From contig DATLZU010000035.1 of the NCBI GenBank assembly GCA_035573855.1, positions 1 to 64,000 of the forward strand: 64,000 nucleotides of DNA. The letters run 5' to 3'. The notes beneath the pieces are model-generated. The model searched no databases. It worked only from the letters and a program-made list of their open reading frames with translations, and was not told the origin of the DNA. Shown piece by piece: positions 44,477-53,675 of the stretch (position 1 is its first letter; every line of letters begins with the position of its first letter). Origin of the DNA: DATLZU01 sp035573855 (GTDB lineage: Bacteria; Nitrospirota; Nitrospiria; Nitrospirales; Nitrospiraceae). The translations under genes and the position numbers were made by a program.

Positions 44477-45109
44477 TCAGCGGACGACCGCGGGGGGTGA
44501 GACCGGAGCCTCCGGCGCAGGTGGGGGAGCGATCCGGGTCTTCGGCATCACGGCGGTGGCGGTGCATGTGCCGCCCGCTTCATCGATCTGACGGTCGATG
44601 ATCTTCACCCCTTGGAGATATTCCTGGACGATCTCTTCGCGCGTCACTTCGATGTCCTGCTCGGTCTCCCGACCGGCGCGCTCCCGCATCCGGTCAATGG
44701 CGTGCTCCTTGATCAGCACCCGGATTTGCTTGGCCAAGTCGGTGCGGGCGGCCAATTCCGACACCCGTTGACAGACGAGGCGCCCTTTCGAGAGATCCCC
44801 ATAACCCCGGCCGACCAGAAAGTGGTCGGAAGAGGAGATCTGGGATTGCAAGTCGCGTCCCTCCGACAGAAGCGCATCGGCATCGGGCCGAACACCCTGT
44901 GATCGGCTCGCCCGCCGCTCATGCTGCTGGAGCTGGTCGAACGAGGTGCCGGCATGTCCGCGGATCGGGGGCGAAACGGGCGAGGGGTCTGCCCCGCGAC
45001 TTTCTGAAAGAAAAAGCCAGCCGCCCACCACCGCCAAGCCTGTTGCAATGATCAACGAGCAAACCCGCCCTGGCACAGCCAGCCATTCTTTCTTCATCAT
45101 CAATTTCAT
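44477..45109 (-). CDS. Membrane-anchored LPP20-like protein
   Basis: A 210-residue protein with an N-terminal membrane or signal segment (about residues 15-35) and a Pro-rich tail. The middle, FLVGRGYGDLSKGRLVCQRVSELAARTDLAKQIRVLIKEHA, follows the pattern of LPP20-family proteins (G-x-G-x...A-x-x-x-A-x-x-x-L). Its ATG overlaps the stop of the upstream FlgT-N-like gene by ATGA, and that gene has a related domain. The two probably form an envelope complex of unknown role. Confidence 0.5.
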   Translation of the reverse strand: MKLMMKKEWLAVPGRVCSLIIATGLAVVGGWLFLSESRGADPSPVSPPIRGHAGTSFDQLQQHERRASRSQGVRPDADALLSEGRDLQSQISSSDHFLVGRGYGDLSKGRLVCQRVSELAARTDLAKQIRVLIKEHAIDRMRERAGRETEQDIEVTREEIVQEYLQGVKIIDRQIDEAGGTCTATAVMPKTRIAPPPAPEAPVSPPAVVR

Positions 45110-46500
45110 TTGGCTCCCTTGTGGCCAGGTCCACCCTGACTCTCGCTTAACCCACGGCCCGGCGGGAACGGCCTGACGTGCGGGGATTCGCGGGGGAGAT
45201 GGGGACCTGCTCCCTGCGGCGCGAAAAGCCGATCGAGTCCCGGAGACAAACGCCGTTTCCGCGGTAGCGTCGCGCCATCCGGAGCAGGGAGCACCTTGGC
45301 GGCAGGTAGAGTTCCGCGCACCGTCGGTGGCGAGGCCGGCATCGTTGCCGGAGTGTGTTGGAGCATCGGCGAAAGATTGCGGGACGACGTGTGCGGCGAA
45401 TCAGGCATCGGCGGTGTCTGAGGGGTTGGGGGTGGTGCGCTGCCGGTGATCGATCCTGGAGGTGCTAGGAGGAATGGCGTCAAATGCGTCATTGTCGAGA
45501 GTCGCCGTGACAGAGAAGATGAAGCGGGTTGGGGCGCGGTCGGCTGCTGATCCGCAGGAGGAGAACTTGCCCCCGGCTGCTTCATCGGCGCCTGGAGGAG
45601 TTGGTTCAGCGTGGGCGGAGATGAGAGCGGCAGCGGTTGCTGTGGCACGACCTGGTAGGTCGGCATTGCAAGCGTCGTGTGTGGCGGCGCAGGCGGAGCT
45701 GGCGGCTGCGGCGGGGTCGGCGGGACCCGGGCTGTCAGCACCTGCTGAACGACTCGAACATGGGGGTTCGAGGGATTTAATTGCTCCGCTTGTGCGAGAA
45801 GCGCCTGGATTGAAGCCGCGTTCACCCAGGGGGAAAATCCAACGAACGGGGAGACGATCACCCAATCGGTCCAGGCTTGCGACACGAGCGCGTTGGATTG
45901 GACCTTGTCGAGGATGTCCTGCCGCAGTCGGCTGATCTTCCGGACCTGCTCTGGCGAGGCCGCTTCGGCTAATGCGTGATTCGCGGCGTCCAGCTCCTGG
46001 TGAAGCCGATCCACCTCCGCCTTGAGCGCGACCAACTCTTCCCTGGCATCTTCGTTTTTGCGCAATGCGGCAATGGCCCGAATGACGTCCTCGCTGTCGA
46101 CCTGCGCCGTGAGATCAACCCGGATCACAACCGTTTCGCCGTCGAGGCTCGTTGTGATGTGCTGATCGAGCACCAAGACGACGCCGGCTGTATAGGTGCG
46201 GATTTCATCCTGCGTCACATCGAGATCGCGGACGACCGTCACGCTTTCGAGATAGGTCGCCACCTGTTCGAGCGCGTTGCGCTTTGCGGCCTCCGCCGCG
46301 AGTTTGATTGCGTCCTCGCGCGTGTCGCGGTCGCCCATACGGTGCTCGCCGCTGGCCGTCACGATGCGGATTTCGGCCCGGGCCTGAACGTCGGAAAAGA
46401 ACCATGAAAGAAGCAGGATGGCCGCGCAAAGGAGAGAGGAAATGAAGAGGGAACGCCTGGAACCCATCGCCGAGGTCAGGCTGAGTGATCGAGTGAGCAT
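45106..46500 (-). CDS. Exported protein with FlgT-N/LPP20-like domain and Pro-rich tail
   Basis: From the ATG at 46500 the protein has 464 residues: a signal peptide (about 15-40), a domain with GDRDTREDAIKLAAEAAKRNALEQVATYLES and DVTQDEIRTYTAGVV that resembles FlgT N-terminal or LPP20 proteins, a coiled-coil-prone stretch (EELVALKAEVDRLHQELDAANHALAE), and a long disordered Pro/Ser/Gln-rich C-terminal half. The frame is open further upstream (an ATG at 46623 is possible). The next gene overlaps it by four bases and encodes a similar domain. Function unknown; no flagellar genes are near. Confidence 0.55.
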   Translation of the reverse strand: MLTRSLSLTSAMGSRRSLFISSLLCAAILLLSWFFSDVQARAEIRIVTASGEHRMGDRDTREDAIKLAAEAAKRNALEQVATYLESVTVVRDLDVTQDEIRTYTAGVVLVLDQHITTSLDGETVVIRVDLTAQVDSEDVIRAIAALRKNEDAREELVALKAEVDRLHQELDAANHALAEAASPEQVRKISRLRQDILDKVQSNALVSQAWTDWVIVSPFVGFSPWVNAASIQALLAQAEQLNPSNPHVRVVQQVLTARVPPTPPQPPAPPAPPHTTLAMPTYQVVPQQPLPLSSPPTLNQLLQAPMKQPGASSPPADQQPTAPQPASSSLSRRLSTMTHLTPFLLAPPGSITGSAPPPTPQTPPMPDSPHTSSRNLSPMLQHTPATMPASPPTVRGTLPAAKVLPAPDGATLPRKRRLSPGLDRLFAPQGAGPHLPRESPHVRPFPPGRGLSESQGGPGHKGAK

Positions 46501-46768
46501 GATCCGCACCCTGCCGGGGATGGATGAGACGCCGGCGCTCTGTTCCGTAACAGCCCTGCTGACTTTTTCCTGCCCGGGCGGCTCAGGCGTTTGGTCCGGT
46601 CGCTGTGCTCTTGTGTATAGCATAACACAGGACACTGATCCGCCACCCATGTCACAAGCCTGCACCGATCCCGCTTGCCTTCGCGGAAATTCACATGTTA
46701 ACTTACAAAGCTCCGGGCTCCCGAAGGGAAAGCTCAAGCGAACAAGGTGATGGGGGGTTTTTAAATTT

Positions 46769-47848
46769 ATGGAGAGAGATGAATTCACTCGAAACAAGTC
46801 GATCCCCTTCGTTGCGGCGCTCTTGCTGGTCGCCGCGATCTCTCCCGGGAACTCCGCAACAGCCACGACGATGACGAATGTTCCGGCGGAAGCCGGCTCG
46901 GTCGGAGTTTCCCATCCGCCGACGGTTCAGACCGAACACGTGATTCTCTTTGTCTTGGAGGGGCTGAGCCAGGACTCGTTGAAAGGCGGAACCATGCCGG
47001 TACTCAGCCGGCTGGTCAAGAATGGAGCGGTTACTTGGTCGGCGACCGCGGTGAAACCCGCGCTCAGGCTGCCGACGATGGCCTCGCTGCTGACCGGCTT
47101 GCCGGTCGAGAAACACGGCGTGACCTGGAACTCCTTTGAGTTCATCCGCGGCTATCCGCGCCCTCCGACTGTGTTCGACTATCTGGATTTGAGCGGCGGT
47201 AGGGACAGCGCGATTTTCTTCATGGACGAATCTCTCTATCAACTGGCAAAGCCGGAGCCCTACACGGACTATCAGATGTGCGGGCCGCTGAAACCGGAAT
47301 GCAGCACGGAGACCGTGGTCCGCTACATTCGGGACTATTTCAAGAAAGCGATCAGCGGTCACGGCCACGGCCACGCAATTCTTTCCCTTCCCCACTTGCT
47401 GGTGGTGCATCTGCCTGAAGCGGGCCGGGCCGGGGAAGCGCATGGGTGGAACTCGAAAGAATACCGGGAAGCGCTGAAGACAGTAGATAAGGCAATGGGA
47501 TCGGTTCTCGATCTGTATCGGGAACTCAAGCTGCTAGACCGGACCACCGTGTTCGTCACTTCATTGAGCGGAAGCGGCGAGCGGCAAATCAGTAAAAACG
47601 GCAGCGGAGGGCGGGGAGGCGATCTACCTGTGGTGCCCTGGATTGCGTCGGGTGTCGGTATCAAGCCAGGACACGAGATCCGCCAGCCGGTCTCGATCAT
47701 CGACACGGGCGCCACGGTGCTCCGGTCGTTGGGTCTGGAGACCCACACTGAATGGGAAAGCCGTCCCGTGGAGGAGATTTTCCTGACGGCGTCGGCCGCT
47801 GCTCCGGTCAGTGCGGGCTCCATAGAAGTTTCGCCTCAGGGACGGTGA
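46769..47848 (+). CDS. Exported alkaline-phosphatase/ENPP-fold protein with degraded metal site
   Basis: A 359-residue protein with an N-terminal signal segment and a type I phosphodiesterase fold: VILFVLEGLSQDSLKGGTMPVLSRLVKNGA, the nucleophile T103 in LRLPTMASLLTGLPVEKHGV, and a C-terminal SGVGIKPGHEIRQPVSIIDTGATVLRSLGL. Several metal ligands are altered: the first Asp is E64, the usual D-x-x-GH-x-x-G reads PEAGRAGEAHG, and the usual TSDHG reads TSLSGSG. It may be a pseudo-enzyme or use a single metal. The small exported-protein gene begins four bases after it. Confidence 0.65.
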   Translation: MERDEFTRNKSIPFVAALLLVAAISPGNSATATTMTNVPAEAGSVGVSHPPTVQTEHVILFVLEGLSQDSLKGGTMPVLSRLVKNGAVTWSATAVKPALRLPTMASLLTGLPVEKHGVTWNSFEFIRGYPRPPTVFDYLDLSGGRDSAIFFMDESLYQLAKPEPYTDYQMCGPLKPECSTETVVRYIRDYFKKAISGHGHGHAILSLPHLLVVHLPEAGRAGEAHGWNSKEYREALKTVDKAMGSVLDLYRELKLLDRTTVFVTSLSGSGERQISKNGSGGRGGDLPVVPWIASGVGIKPGHEIRQPVSIIDTGATVLRSLGLETHTEWESRPVEEIFLTASAAAPVSAGSIEVSPQGR

Positions 47849-47852
47849 TCGC

Positions 47853-48308
47853 ATGCGCATTCGCCAGAAACCTTCTCTCGATCGATCGGTGTTGCGGTGG
47901 CGAGAGGCCTGCCTGGTGTCGGTCCTGATGGTCGGGTTTGTGTTGCACACCGCTTCGGCCGCCCCTCCGGCGGCCTATTCGAAGGAGTATCCGATCATAG
48001 TGGATGCGACGGCACTCTATCCTCCGACCAGGTGGCAGGTGCCGGGGGTGACACCGATGATCATGACGCTCGATCCCGACACCTCCGACGCCTATCGCAC
48101 CACCGAACGCAAGGAGCTGAAGTTAAAACCGGGGAAGTATCGCTTCGGTACCTTTACATTCGATTTCCCATTTACCGTGACACTCGACGGCGTCCTCGAA
48201 TTTTCCCAGACACTCGATCAGTGCGTTGAAGGACGAGGCACGCAGACGCTGACGGTCCGATGTACGAGGACCGTGCCCTACGGCGGCCAGCGGGACTGGG
48301 AATACTGA
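47853..48308 (+). CDS. Small exported protein of unknown function
   Basis: A 151-residue protein with a signal peptide (about residues 18-36, cleavage near ASA-AP) and a beta-rich mature part (PGKYRFGTFTFDFPFTVTLDGVLEFSQTLDQCVEGRGTQTLTVRC). Two cysteines there could form a disulfide. I do not recognise it. It starts four bases after the ENPP-fold gene, so the two are co-transcribed, and the HEAT gene follows after 35 bases. Confidence 0.6.
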   Translation: MRIRQKPSLDRSVLRWREACLVSVLMVGFVLHTASAAPPAAYSKEYPIIVDATALYPPTRWQVPGVTPMIMTLDPDTSDAYRTTERKELKLKPGKYRFGTFTFDFPFTVTLDGVLEFSQTLDQCVEGRGTQTLTVRCTRTVPYGGQRDWEY

Positions 48309-48343
48309 GCGAAGCCTCACGAGGCGGGCTGAGGCAATAAGCT

Positions 48344-49711
48344 ATGGCTCAAGCGGTCGAAGATCTGCTGGAAGCATTGGAAGATGTCGATGACGCCACG
48401 CGCGAGGAAGCCGCCAAGGCACTGGCCGAATTGGCTGATCCCGGCACGCTGGAACCCTTGATCCAGGCGTGTAGCGACGACTATTGGTCGGTTCGCGCGC
48501 ATGCGGCGTGGGGTATCGCCAGAATCGGAGGATCCAAGGCGGTCGAGACCCTCATCAACCTCTTTAACGATCCGATCACAGAGGTGCGCAACGAAGCCGT
48601 GGCCGCCATAGCCCATCTGGGGCCGCCGGTCGTCGATCGACTCGTCAAGTGCCTGAAAGACGAACGATGGCGGGTTCGGGAACATGCGGCCAAAGCTTGC
48701 GGTGAGATTAAGGACGCACGGGCCGTCGATGCGTTGATTATCGCCTGCCGGGATCGGGACGGCGCAGTGAAGAGTGCAGCGGCCGAAGCATTGGGGAAAA
48801 TCGGCGATCCGAAAGCCGTGCCTACGCTAATCAAACTTTTCCGCGACTCTTCGAAAATCGTCCGAGAGACGGCCGGAACGGCGTGCGTTGCGATCGGCCA
48901 AGCCTCGGTCGAGCCGTTGATCGAATGTCTCAAGGACAAAGATTTTGTCGTCCGGTGCCATGCGGCCCGCGCCCTTGGCGGCATGACGACCGACTATCAG
49001 ATCGGTCGGCCGTGGGTCCGCGAATCGCGCGTGGTCGACGCTTTGATTGAGGCGCTCAAGGATCCCGACCGCGCGGTGCGGGAGGACGCCACGATCGCGC
49101 TGGGCATGATCGGCGATCCGCGTGCGATCGATCCGCTCATCGAGGCGATGAAGGACGGGGCGGTGAAGCGGCATGCGATCGCATCCTTGGGTATGATCGG
49201 CGATCCGCGCGCGCTGCCCGCAGTGTTGGATGCGCTGCGCGGGAAAGGCATTCGCCAGGACGGGACGCCGACTCCCGGTTGTATCGTGAGCGAAGAGGCG
49301 TTCATCAAGGAGGCGGCGGCGACCGCCCTCGGCCACTTCCGCGACCCGCGTGTCATTCCGGATTTGATTATGTTGCTGAAGGATGGCGTTTTGCGCGAGA
49401 AAGCGGCGCAGGCGTTGGTCTTGATCGGCGATACCGCGATCGAGCCGCTGGTCGCGTTCCTACACGACCCGAAGGCGTCGGAGGTGGAAGGGGAAGGCGA
49501 GCGCGTCTTATCCTTCGCGTCATCTCGCCTGAGCGCCAAGGACGCCTTGCGCCTGCTGGTGCTGGATACGCTGGAGAAGCTGGGCTGGACGCCGCCGCCC
49601 GAGGAAGCGACGGTGGATTCCAGCATGGCCGACAACCTTCGGGTCGAGAAGCCGCTGGGTGAAACCGGGCGATTCGGTCCAGCCGGCGACCTCGCCAAGG
49701 GCGCCATGTAA
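48344..49711 (+). CDS. HEAT-repeat protein 1 of 5
   Basis: A 455-residue protein made almost entirely of roughly ten or more PBS-lyase-type HEAT units of about 31 residues (consensus like VRxxAAxALGxIGDxRAVxPLIxALKD), for example DYWSVRAHAAWGIARIGGSKAVETLI. There is no signal peptide, so it is cytoplasmic. A short C-terminal tail after residue 410 is outside the repeats. HEAT solenoids are scaffolds for protein interaction, and a few are lyases or repair enzymes; no catalytic residue is visible. It is the first of five such genes. Confidence 0.85.
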   Translation: MAQAVEDLLEALEDVDDATREEAAKALAELADPGTLEPLIQACSDDYWSVRAHAAWGIARIGGSKAVETLINLFNDPITEVRNEAVAAIAHLGPPVVDRLVKCLKDERWRVREHAAKACGEIKDARAVDALIIACRDRDGAVKSAAAEALGKIGDPKAVPTLIKLFRDSSKIVRETAGTACVAIGQASVEPLIECLKDKDFVVRCHAARALGGMTTDYQIGRPWVRESRVVDALIEALKDPDRAVREDATIALGMIGDPRAIDPLIEAMKDGAVKRHAIASLGMIGDPRALPAVLDALRGKGIRQDGTPTPGCIVSEEAFIKEAAATALGHFRDPRVIPDLIMLLKDGVLREKAAQALVLIGDTAIEPLVAFLHDPKASEVEGEGERVLSFASSRLSAKDALRLLVLDTLEKLGWTPPPEEATVDSSMADNLRVEKPLGETGRFGPAGDLAKGAM

Positions 49712-49713
49712 GG

Positions 49714-49784
49714 CTCAGCGTTGAGCCCCTCCACGGCTCAACTGTCTGCTTGTTAGCAGCTGGGGGACGGTGCTGAACGCTGAG
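49714..49784. terminator. Nested inverted repeats between convergent genes
   Basis: CTCAGCGTT (49714-49722) pairs perfectly with AACGCTGAG (49776-49784). Inside, TTGAGCC (49721-49727) pairs with GGCTCAA (49735-49741) around a 7-base loop. The repeats lie between the convergent HEAT gene and the beta-propeller gene and may act as a bidirectional terminator, although there is no T-run. Confidence 0.4.
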
Positions 49785-49806
49785 AGCCCAGGAGTTGTGG
49801 TCGTCC

Positions 49807-51066
49807 CTATTTTCTCCTTACCGCCACTCCGTGCGTGTCGGCGGTTTCCTTGCCGTCCTTCATGTTGGTGATCCGTGCGATCCCCACGAATTCCCCTCCT
49901 CGGCCTCCATTCGTCACCTTGATCACCCCGACGCCGGGAGTTGATCCCTTGGCGTTATTGACGTTCTTGTCGTTGCCCGTGAGAGGAATCGGCCCTCGCG
50001 TTCCTACGAACACATACGCCTGGTCCGGGGATACATCCATCAGGTCCGGCGCCGGGTCATCGCTCACGGGCCCCGCCAATTCGATTGTCCCGACGCTCAG
50101 GTTGCTCAACGTGTCGATGACCTCGATGTTGTTGCCCGCCCGGTCCGCACTCCATAAATAGCGGCCAACGGCAACCATTCCATGTGAATCGGCGAACTGG
50201 GTATCGCGCGTGGTGATCAGCTTGGCTGAGACCGATTTCGGGAGATCGGAGATGTTCAAGGCGTAGACATCGTAGGACAACGGTGCGACCGGCCATCCTC
50301 CGCCGGAATTGATATAGACGGTGTCTCCGACCTGAATCCCGCCGCAACCGGCTGGGTGGATCTGGACATTGTCGAGCGTGGCGACGACCTTCATCGGCGT
50401 AACCGTGACGTCTACGACGAATAGTCCTCCTCCTCGAAGCGTGATGAAGGCATATTTGCTGGATGCTTCCGTAATCGGGCAAATCGGTGCCGTGTCCGGG
50501 CGCTCTCCGCTCTCCATCGCGCCAAGGTTTATGACGTCCTTTTCAGGGTCGAACCGGAATTGATGACTCGCGTAGTCCGTCCAGATTCTGATGAATTTCT
50601 TCTCCGCGATATTGGCGGCGATCACCATCTTCTGGTCCGGCGTCGGCCAAGCCGCATGGACATTCTTTCCCATGCTCAGGCACGCTTCCGGTTTTTTCGT
50701 CGCGGCATCCATGAAGAGGACGTGGCCGCTGAGGAACGACAGAATGGCGTGAGACTGGTCCTGGGTGAAAAACAGCATGTGCGGACGGCGGACGGCTTTC
50801 TGTGTCGCGTCCTGGCAGAATTTGTTGATGTCGCCGGCGAGATCGATTGTGACCGCCGGTTTGGCCGACGAAGGGTTAGCCGCCAACTGCGCGCCCTCAT
50901 AGATATAAAGATAGCCGCCGCTTTCCTTCCCGGTGTCCGATTGATCCGTGATCCACACCTCGTAGGCACGGGCTGCCACGGAGAGCCCTAAGCACAAGGC
51001 CAAGGCAATGGATCCCGCCAATCCCCATACGCGCGTCGTTTGGTGCCCGGTCCTCTTCATGTTCAT
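49807..51066 (-). CDS. Exported beta-propeller (YVTN-like) protein
   Basis: A 419-residue protein. AAGGAGG lies six bases before the ATG at 51066 and fixes the start. A signal peptide (about residues 14-34, cleavage near ARA-YE) is followed by repeated blade-like segments (GHVLFMDAATKKPEACL; GGGLFVVDVTVTPMKVVATLDN; NNIEVIDTLSNLSVGTIELAG; SPDQAYVFVGTRG). It has several cysteines but no CxxCH haem site. It probably binds a ligand or protein in the periplasm. It is flanked on both sides by HEAT genes on the other strand. Confidence 0.7.
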   Translation of the reverse strand: MNMKRTGHQTTRVWGLAGSIALALCLGLSVAARAYEVWITDQSDTGKESGGYLYIYEGAQLAANPSSAKPAVTIDLAGDINKFCQDATQKAVRRPHMLFFTQDQSHAILSFLSGHVLFMDAATKKPEACLSMGKNVHAAWPTPDQKMVIAANIAEKKFIRIWTDYASHQFRFDPEKDVINLGAMESGERPDTAPICPITEASSKYAFITLRGGGLFVVDVTVTPMKVVATLDNVQIHPAGCGGIQVGDTVYINSGGGWPVAPLSYDVYALNISDLPKSVSAKLITTRDTQFADSHGMVAVGRYLWSADRAGNNIEVIDTLSNLSVGTIELAGPVSDDPAPDLMDVSPDQAYVFVGTRGPIPLTGNDKNVNNAKGSTPGVGVIKVTNGGRGGEFVGIARITNMKDGKETADTHGVAVRRK

Positions 51067-51373
51067 TTGGAACCTCCTTATCGGATGAACGGATGAGATG
51101 CTCTGCCTGTCAGGTCCTGCATGCTCCAATACATCGGCGTTCAACTTAATTGGAAGCCATGGTGGGAATACGGAATACGATAATCTCATAGTAGAAGGCG
51201 AACGGAGCGCATGTCAATCTGAAGTGGCCTCGATCTGTCGCTTGCGGGTCCAGAGGTGGCCGATGGACGCTGGAGGTCTCTACGGTGGTTATGCGCCTGT
51301 CCTGGTGGGGCGTCCGTTGACCGCGCGAAAAAGCCTGTGTTAAGGTCAACCGCGGTGGTGGGAGAGGAAAAGC

Positions 51374-52456
51374 GTGTCCGATTACGTGGCCGAACAAATT
51401 GCCGCGCTGAAAGACGAAGATTGGGCTGTCCGCGAAGAAGCCGCGTCGACCTTGGGCTCTCTGCGTGAGGCACGGGCGGTGCTGCCCCTGGTGTCCCTCC
51501 TTCGCGATCCCGATCGGGCGGTACGCCAGGCGGCCATCGGCGCGCTGACAGCGATCGGTGAGCCGGCGGTCATGGTGTTAGGAGCCTGCCTTTCCGATCC
51601 GGAGCTTTCGATCCAGGAGGCGGCTTCCTCTATCCTCGCAGTCATCGGCGACAGGCGGGTTCTCGAGCCGCTGGTGGCGGCCCTCCAAAGCCCGGATTGG
51701 ATCGTCCGCATGCATGCCGCCAAGGCGCTGGGGCGAATCGGCGCGGCCGAGGCTGCCCAACCGCTTCTGCCGCTGTTGCAGGACAAGGTGAAAGCCGTGC
51801 GCGAAGAAGCCGCCCAGGCGTTGGCCTTGATGGGGTCGGCGGCCGTTCCCCTTCTCTTGCAGGCGCTGAGGCATGAGGATTGGCTGGTCCGGCTGCACGC
51901 GGTCGAATCCCTGGGAAAAATGAAATCCCCAGCCGCCGTCGAACCCTTGCTGTACGTGCTGTTCAATGACCGCGATGCTGCGGTGCGGGAGGATGCCATC
52001 CGTGCGCTTGGCGAGATCGGCGACTCTCGGGCGGTTGAGTTCCTGATCATGGCCATGAAGGAGCCCGGTTTGCGGTTGCTTGCGGTGGAAGCGTTAGGGC
52101 GGATCGGCGATGCCCGCGCTGTGCCGGCCTTGATCGAAGTCGTCAACGGATCGAGCAGGCCGGCCGTCAGCCGTCCGCTTGACGGGTGCGGCGACCGTTG
52201 GGACGAAGAAATGGTCGTGATGGGTGCGGCCGTCCGGGCGCTGGGCCTCATTCGCGACGATCGAGCCCTCCCGATCCTAGTTGCGGCGCTCCAGAGCACG
52301 ATCACCCGCGCCGAGGCGGCGGCCGCGTTGGTGCGATTCGGTCCAGCCGCGGTTCCATATCTTCTCCCGGTGCTGGCGAAGGAACAAGACGACAACCTCC
52401 GCTACCACGTGAAGGAGGCACTGACACAACTGGGATGGAGGCGGGGACGGACATAG
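51374..52456 (+). CDS. HEAT-repeat protein 2 of 5
   Basis: A 360-residue HEAT-repeat solenoid beginning at a GTG preceded by GAGAGGAAAAG. About ten repeats are visible (DWAVREEAASTLGSLREARAVLPLVSLLRD; DWIVRMHAAKALGRIGAAEAAQPLL; DAAVREDAIRALGEIGDSRAVEFLI). It has no signal peptide, cysteine cluster or other domain. The following HEAT gene starts about 120 bases downstream, and the sequence resembles its neighbours enough to suggest local duplication. Confidence 0.85.
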   Translation: MSDYVAEQIAALKDEDWAVREEAASTLGSLREARAVLPLVSLLRDPDRAVRQAAIGALTAIGEPAVMVLGACLSDPELSIQEAASSILAVIGDRRVLEPLVAALQSPDWIVRMHAAKALGRIGAAEAAQPLLPLLQDKVKAVREEAAQALALMGSAAVPLLLQALRHEDWLVRLHAVESLGKMKSPAAVEPLLYVLFNDRDAAVREDAIRALGEIGDSRAVEFLIMAMKEPGLRLLAVEALGRIGDARAVPALIEVVNGSSRPAVSRPLDGCGDRWDEEMVVMGAAVRALGLIRDDRALPILVAALQSTITRAEAAAALVRFGPAAVPYLLPVLAKEQDDNLRYHVKEALTQLGWRRGRT

Positions 52457-52574
52457 AACAGGCGAGGAGGCATGGGGCAATGGCCAGGGGCGAGATGGCA
52501 GCAGAAGGCGTGAACTTTTTCTGATGGAGCTGCAGCCTCCATCCCCTCATCCGTTGTCTGTCTCGTGAGTCGCT

Positions 52575-53675
52575 ATGCCGAAGGAAAGTATCGAAACCCT
52601 CGTTGCGGAGCTGGTGCACGAGGAAGACTGGCGCCGCATGCGGGCGACGGCGGCCTGTCTGTCCGGCGGGCCGAGGGCTGTCCAGGCGTTGATCCGCGCG
52701 TTGGAGACGGGCAGTCCTGCGTTGAAGATCGAGGCAGCGGGTATGCTGGCCCGGATCAAGGATCCGCACGCCGGTGTGGCGCTGGTGCGTTTGCTCCGGC
52801 ATGAGGAGGAAGCGGTTCGGAGGGCAGGCGCTGCAGCGTTGGAGCAGATGGCCGGGGTTGTGGATGCCGAGACAGCCTCTGCCTTAGTGCGACTGCTCTG
52901 TGACGCCCAGGCCGAGGAGACGCGCAAGCTGGTGACGCATCTCCTGGGGGTCATTCCCAACGCCATTGCCCCCTTGGGCGAAATGCTCAAGCACCCGGAT
53001 GAAGAGGCGCAGGTGACGGCCGCGACGATTTTGGAGCATCTGCTCGATCCGCGCTCGGCGGAGGCGCTTATCGATGCGATGGGCTCTCCGGCTGTCCGTG
53101 ACATCGCTGTCCGCACGCTCAAGAAACTGGGCGCGATCCGCGAGCGGATCGACCGCGCGTTCAACGCGCTACGGGATGTCGAGGGCGCGAGCGAGCGGGA
53201 GGAAGCCCGCATGGCGACCGTGATCGATCTGCTGGCCATCGGGCGACCCAGCGTGGAAATTCTCATCGAGTATTTGCGCGACGAGGATTGGGTGGTGCGC
53301 GAAGCGGCGGCTGATCTGTTGGGCAAGATCGGCGACGTGCGGGCGGTCGAGCCGCTCATGGAACGGTTGCGCGTGGACAAGGATACGGGGGTCAAGGAGT
53401 TGGCGCTTAAAGCGTTGGGCTTGATTGGCGATGCGCGGCCGGTCGAACTGTACATCGAGGCGATTCCGATCCGGCCGTTGCGCGTGTTTGCGATGGAAGC
53501 GCTGGCCAAAGTCAAGGATGTGGAAGTGCTGAAGCCATACAAGGATCTCTTCGAGCGTCTGAAGACGGATCGCGATGGGCTGGTCGCGTACAACGCCGGT
53601 CTGATTTCGAACAAATTGGCAGCGCTAGAAGGCATGCACACCGTGGAGCACGAAGAGCAGGAACACCATGCGTGA
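52575..53675 (+). CDS. HEAT-repeat protein 3 of 5
   Basis: A 366-residue HEAT-repeat protein, more divergent in its first half (EEDWRRMRATAACLSGGPRAVQALIRAL; KLVTHLLGVIPNAIAPLGEML) and canonical in its second (EDWVVREAAADLLGKIGDVRAVEPLMERL). The middle has a longer helical insert (residues about 185-225). The last residues are His/Glu-rich. It overlaps the start of HEAT gene 4 by eight bases, so translation is coupled. Confidence 0.85.
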   Translation: MPKESIETLVAELVHEEDWRRMRATAACLSGGPRAVQALIRALETGSPALKIEAAGMLARIKDPHAGVALVRLLRHEEEAVRRAGAAALEQMAGVVDAETASALVRLLCDAQAEETRKLVTHLLGVIPNAIAPLGEMLKHPDEEAQVTAATILEHLLDPRSAEALIDAMGSPAVRDIAVRTLKKLGAIRERIDRAFNALRDVEGASEREEARMATVIDLLAIGRPSVEILIEYLRDEDWVVREAAADLLGKIGDVRAVEPLMERLRVDKDTGVKELALKALGLIGDARPVELYIEAIPIRPLRVFAMEALAKVKDVEVLKPYKDLFERLKTDRDGLVAYNAGLISNKLAALEGMHTVEHEEQEHHA

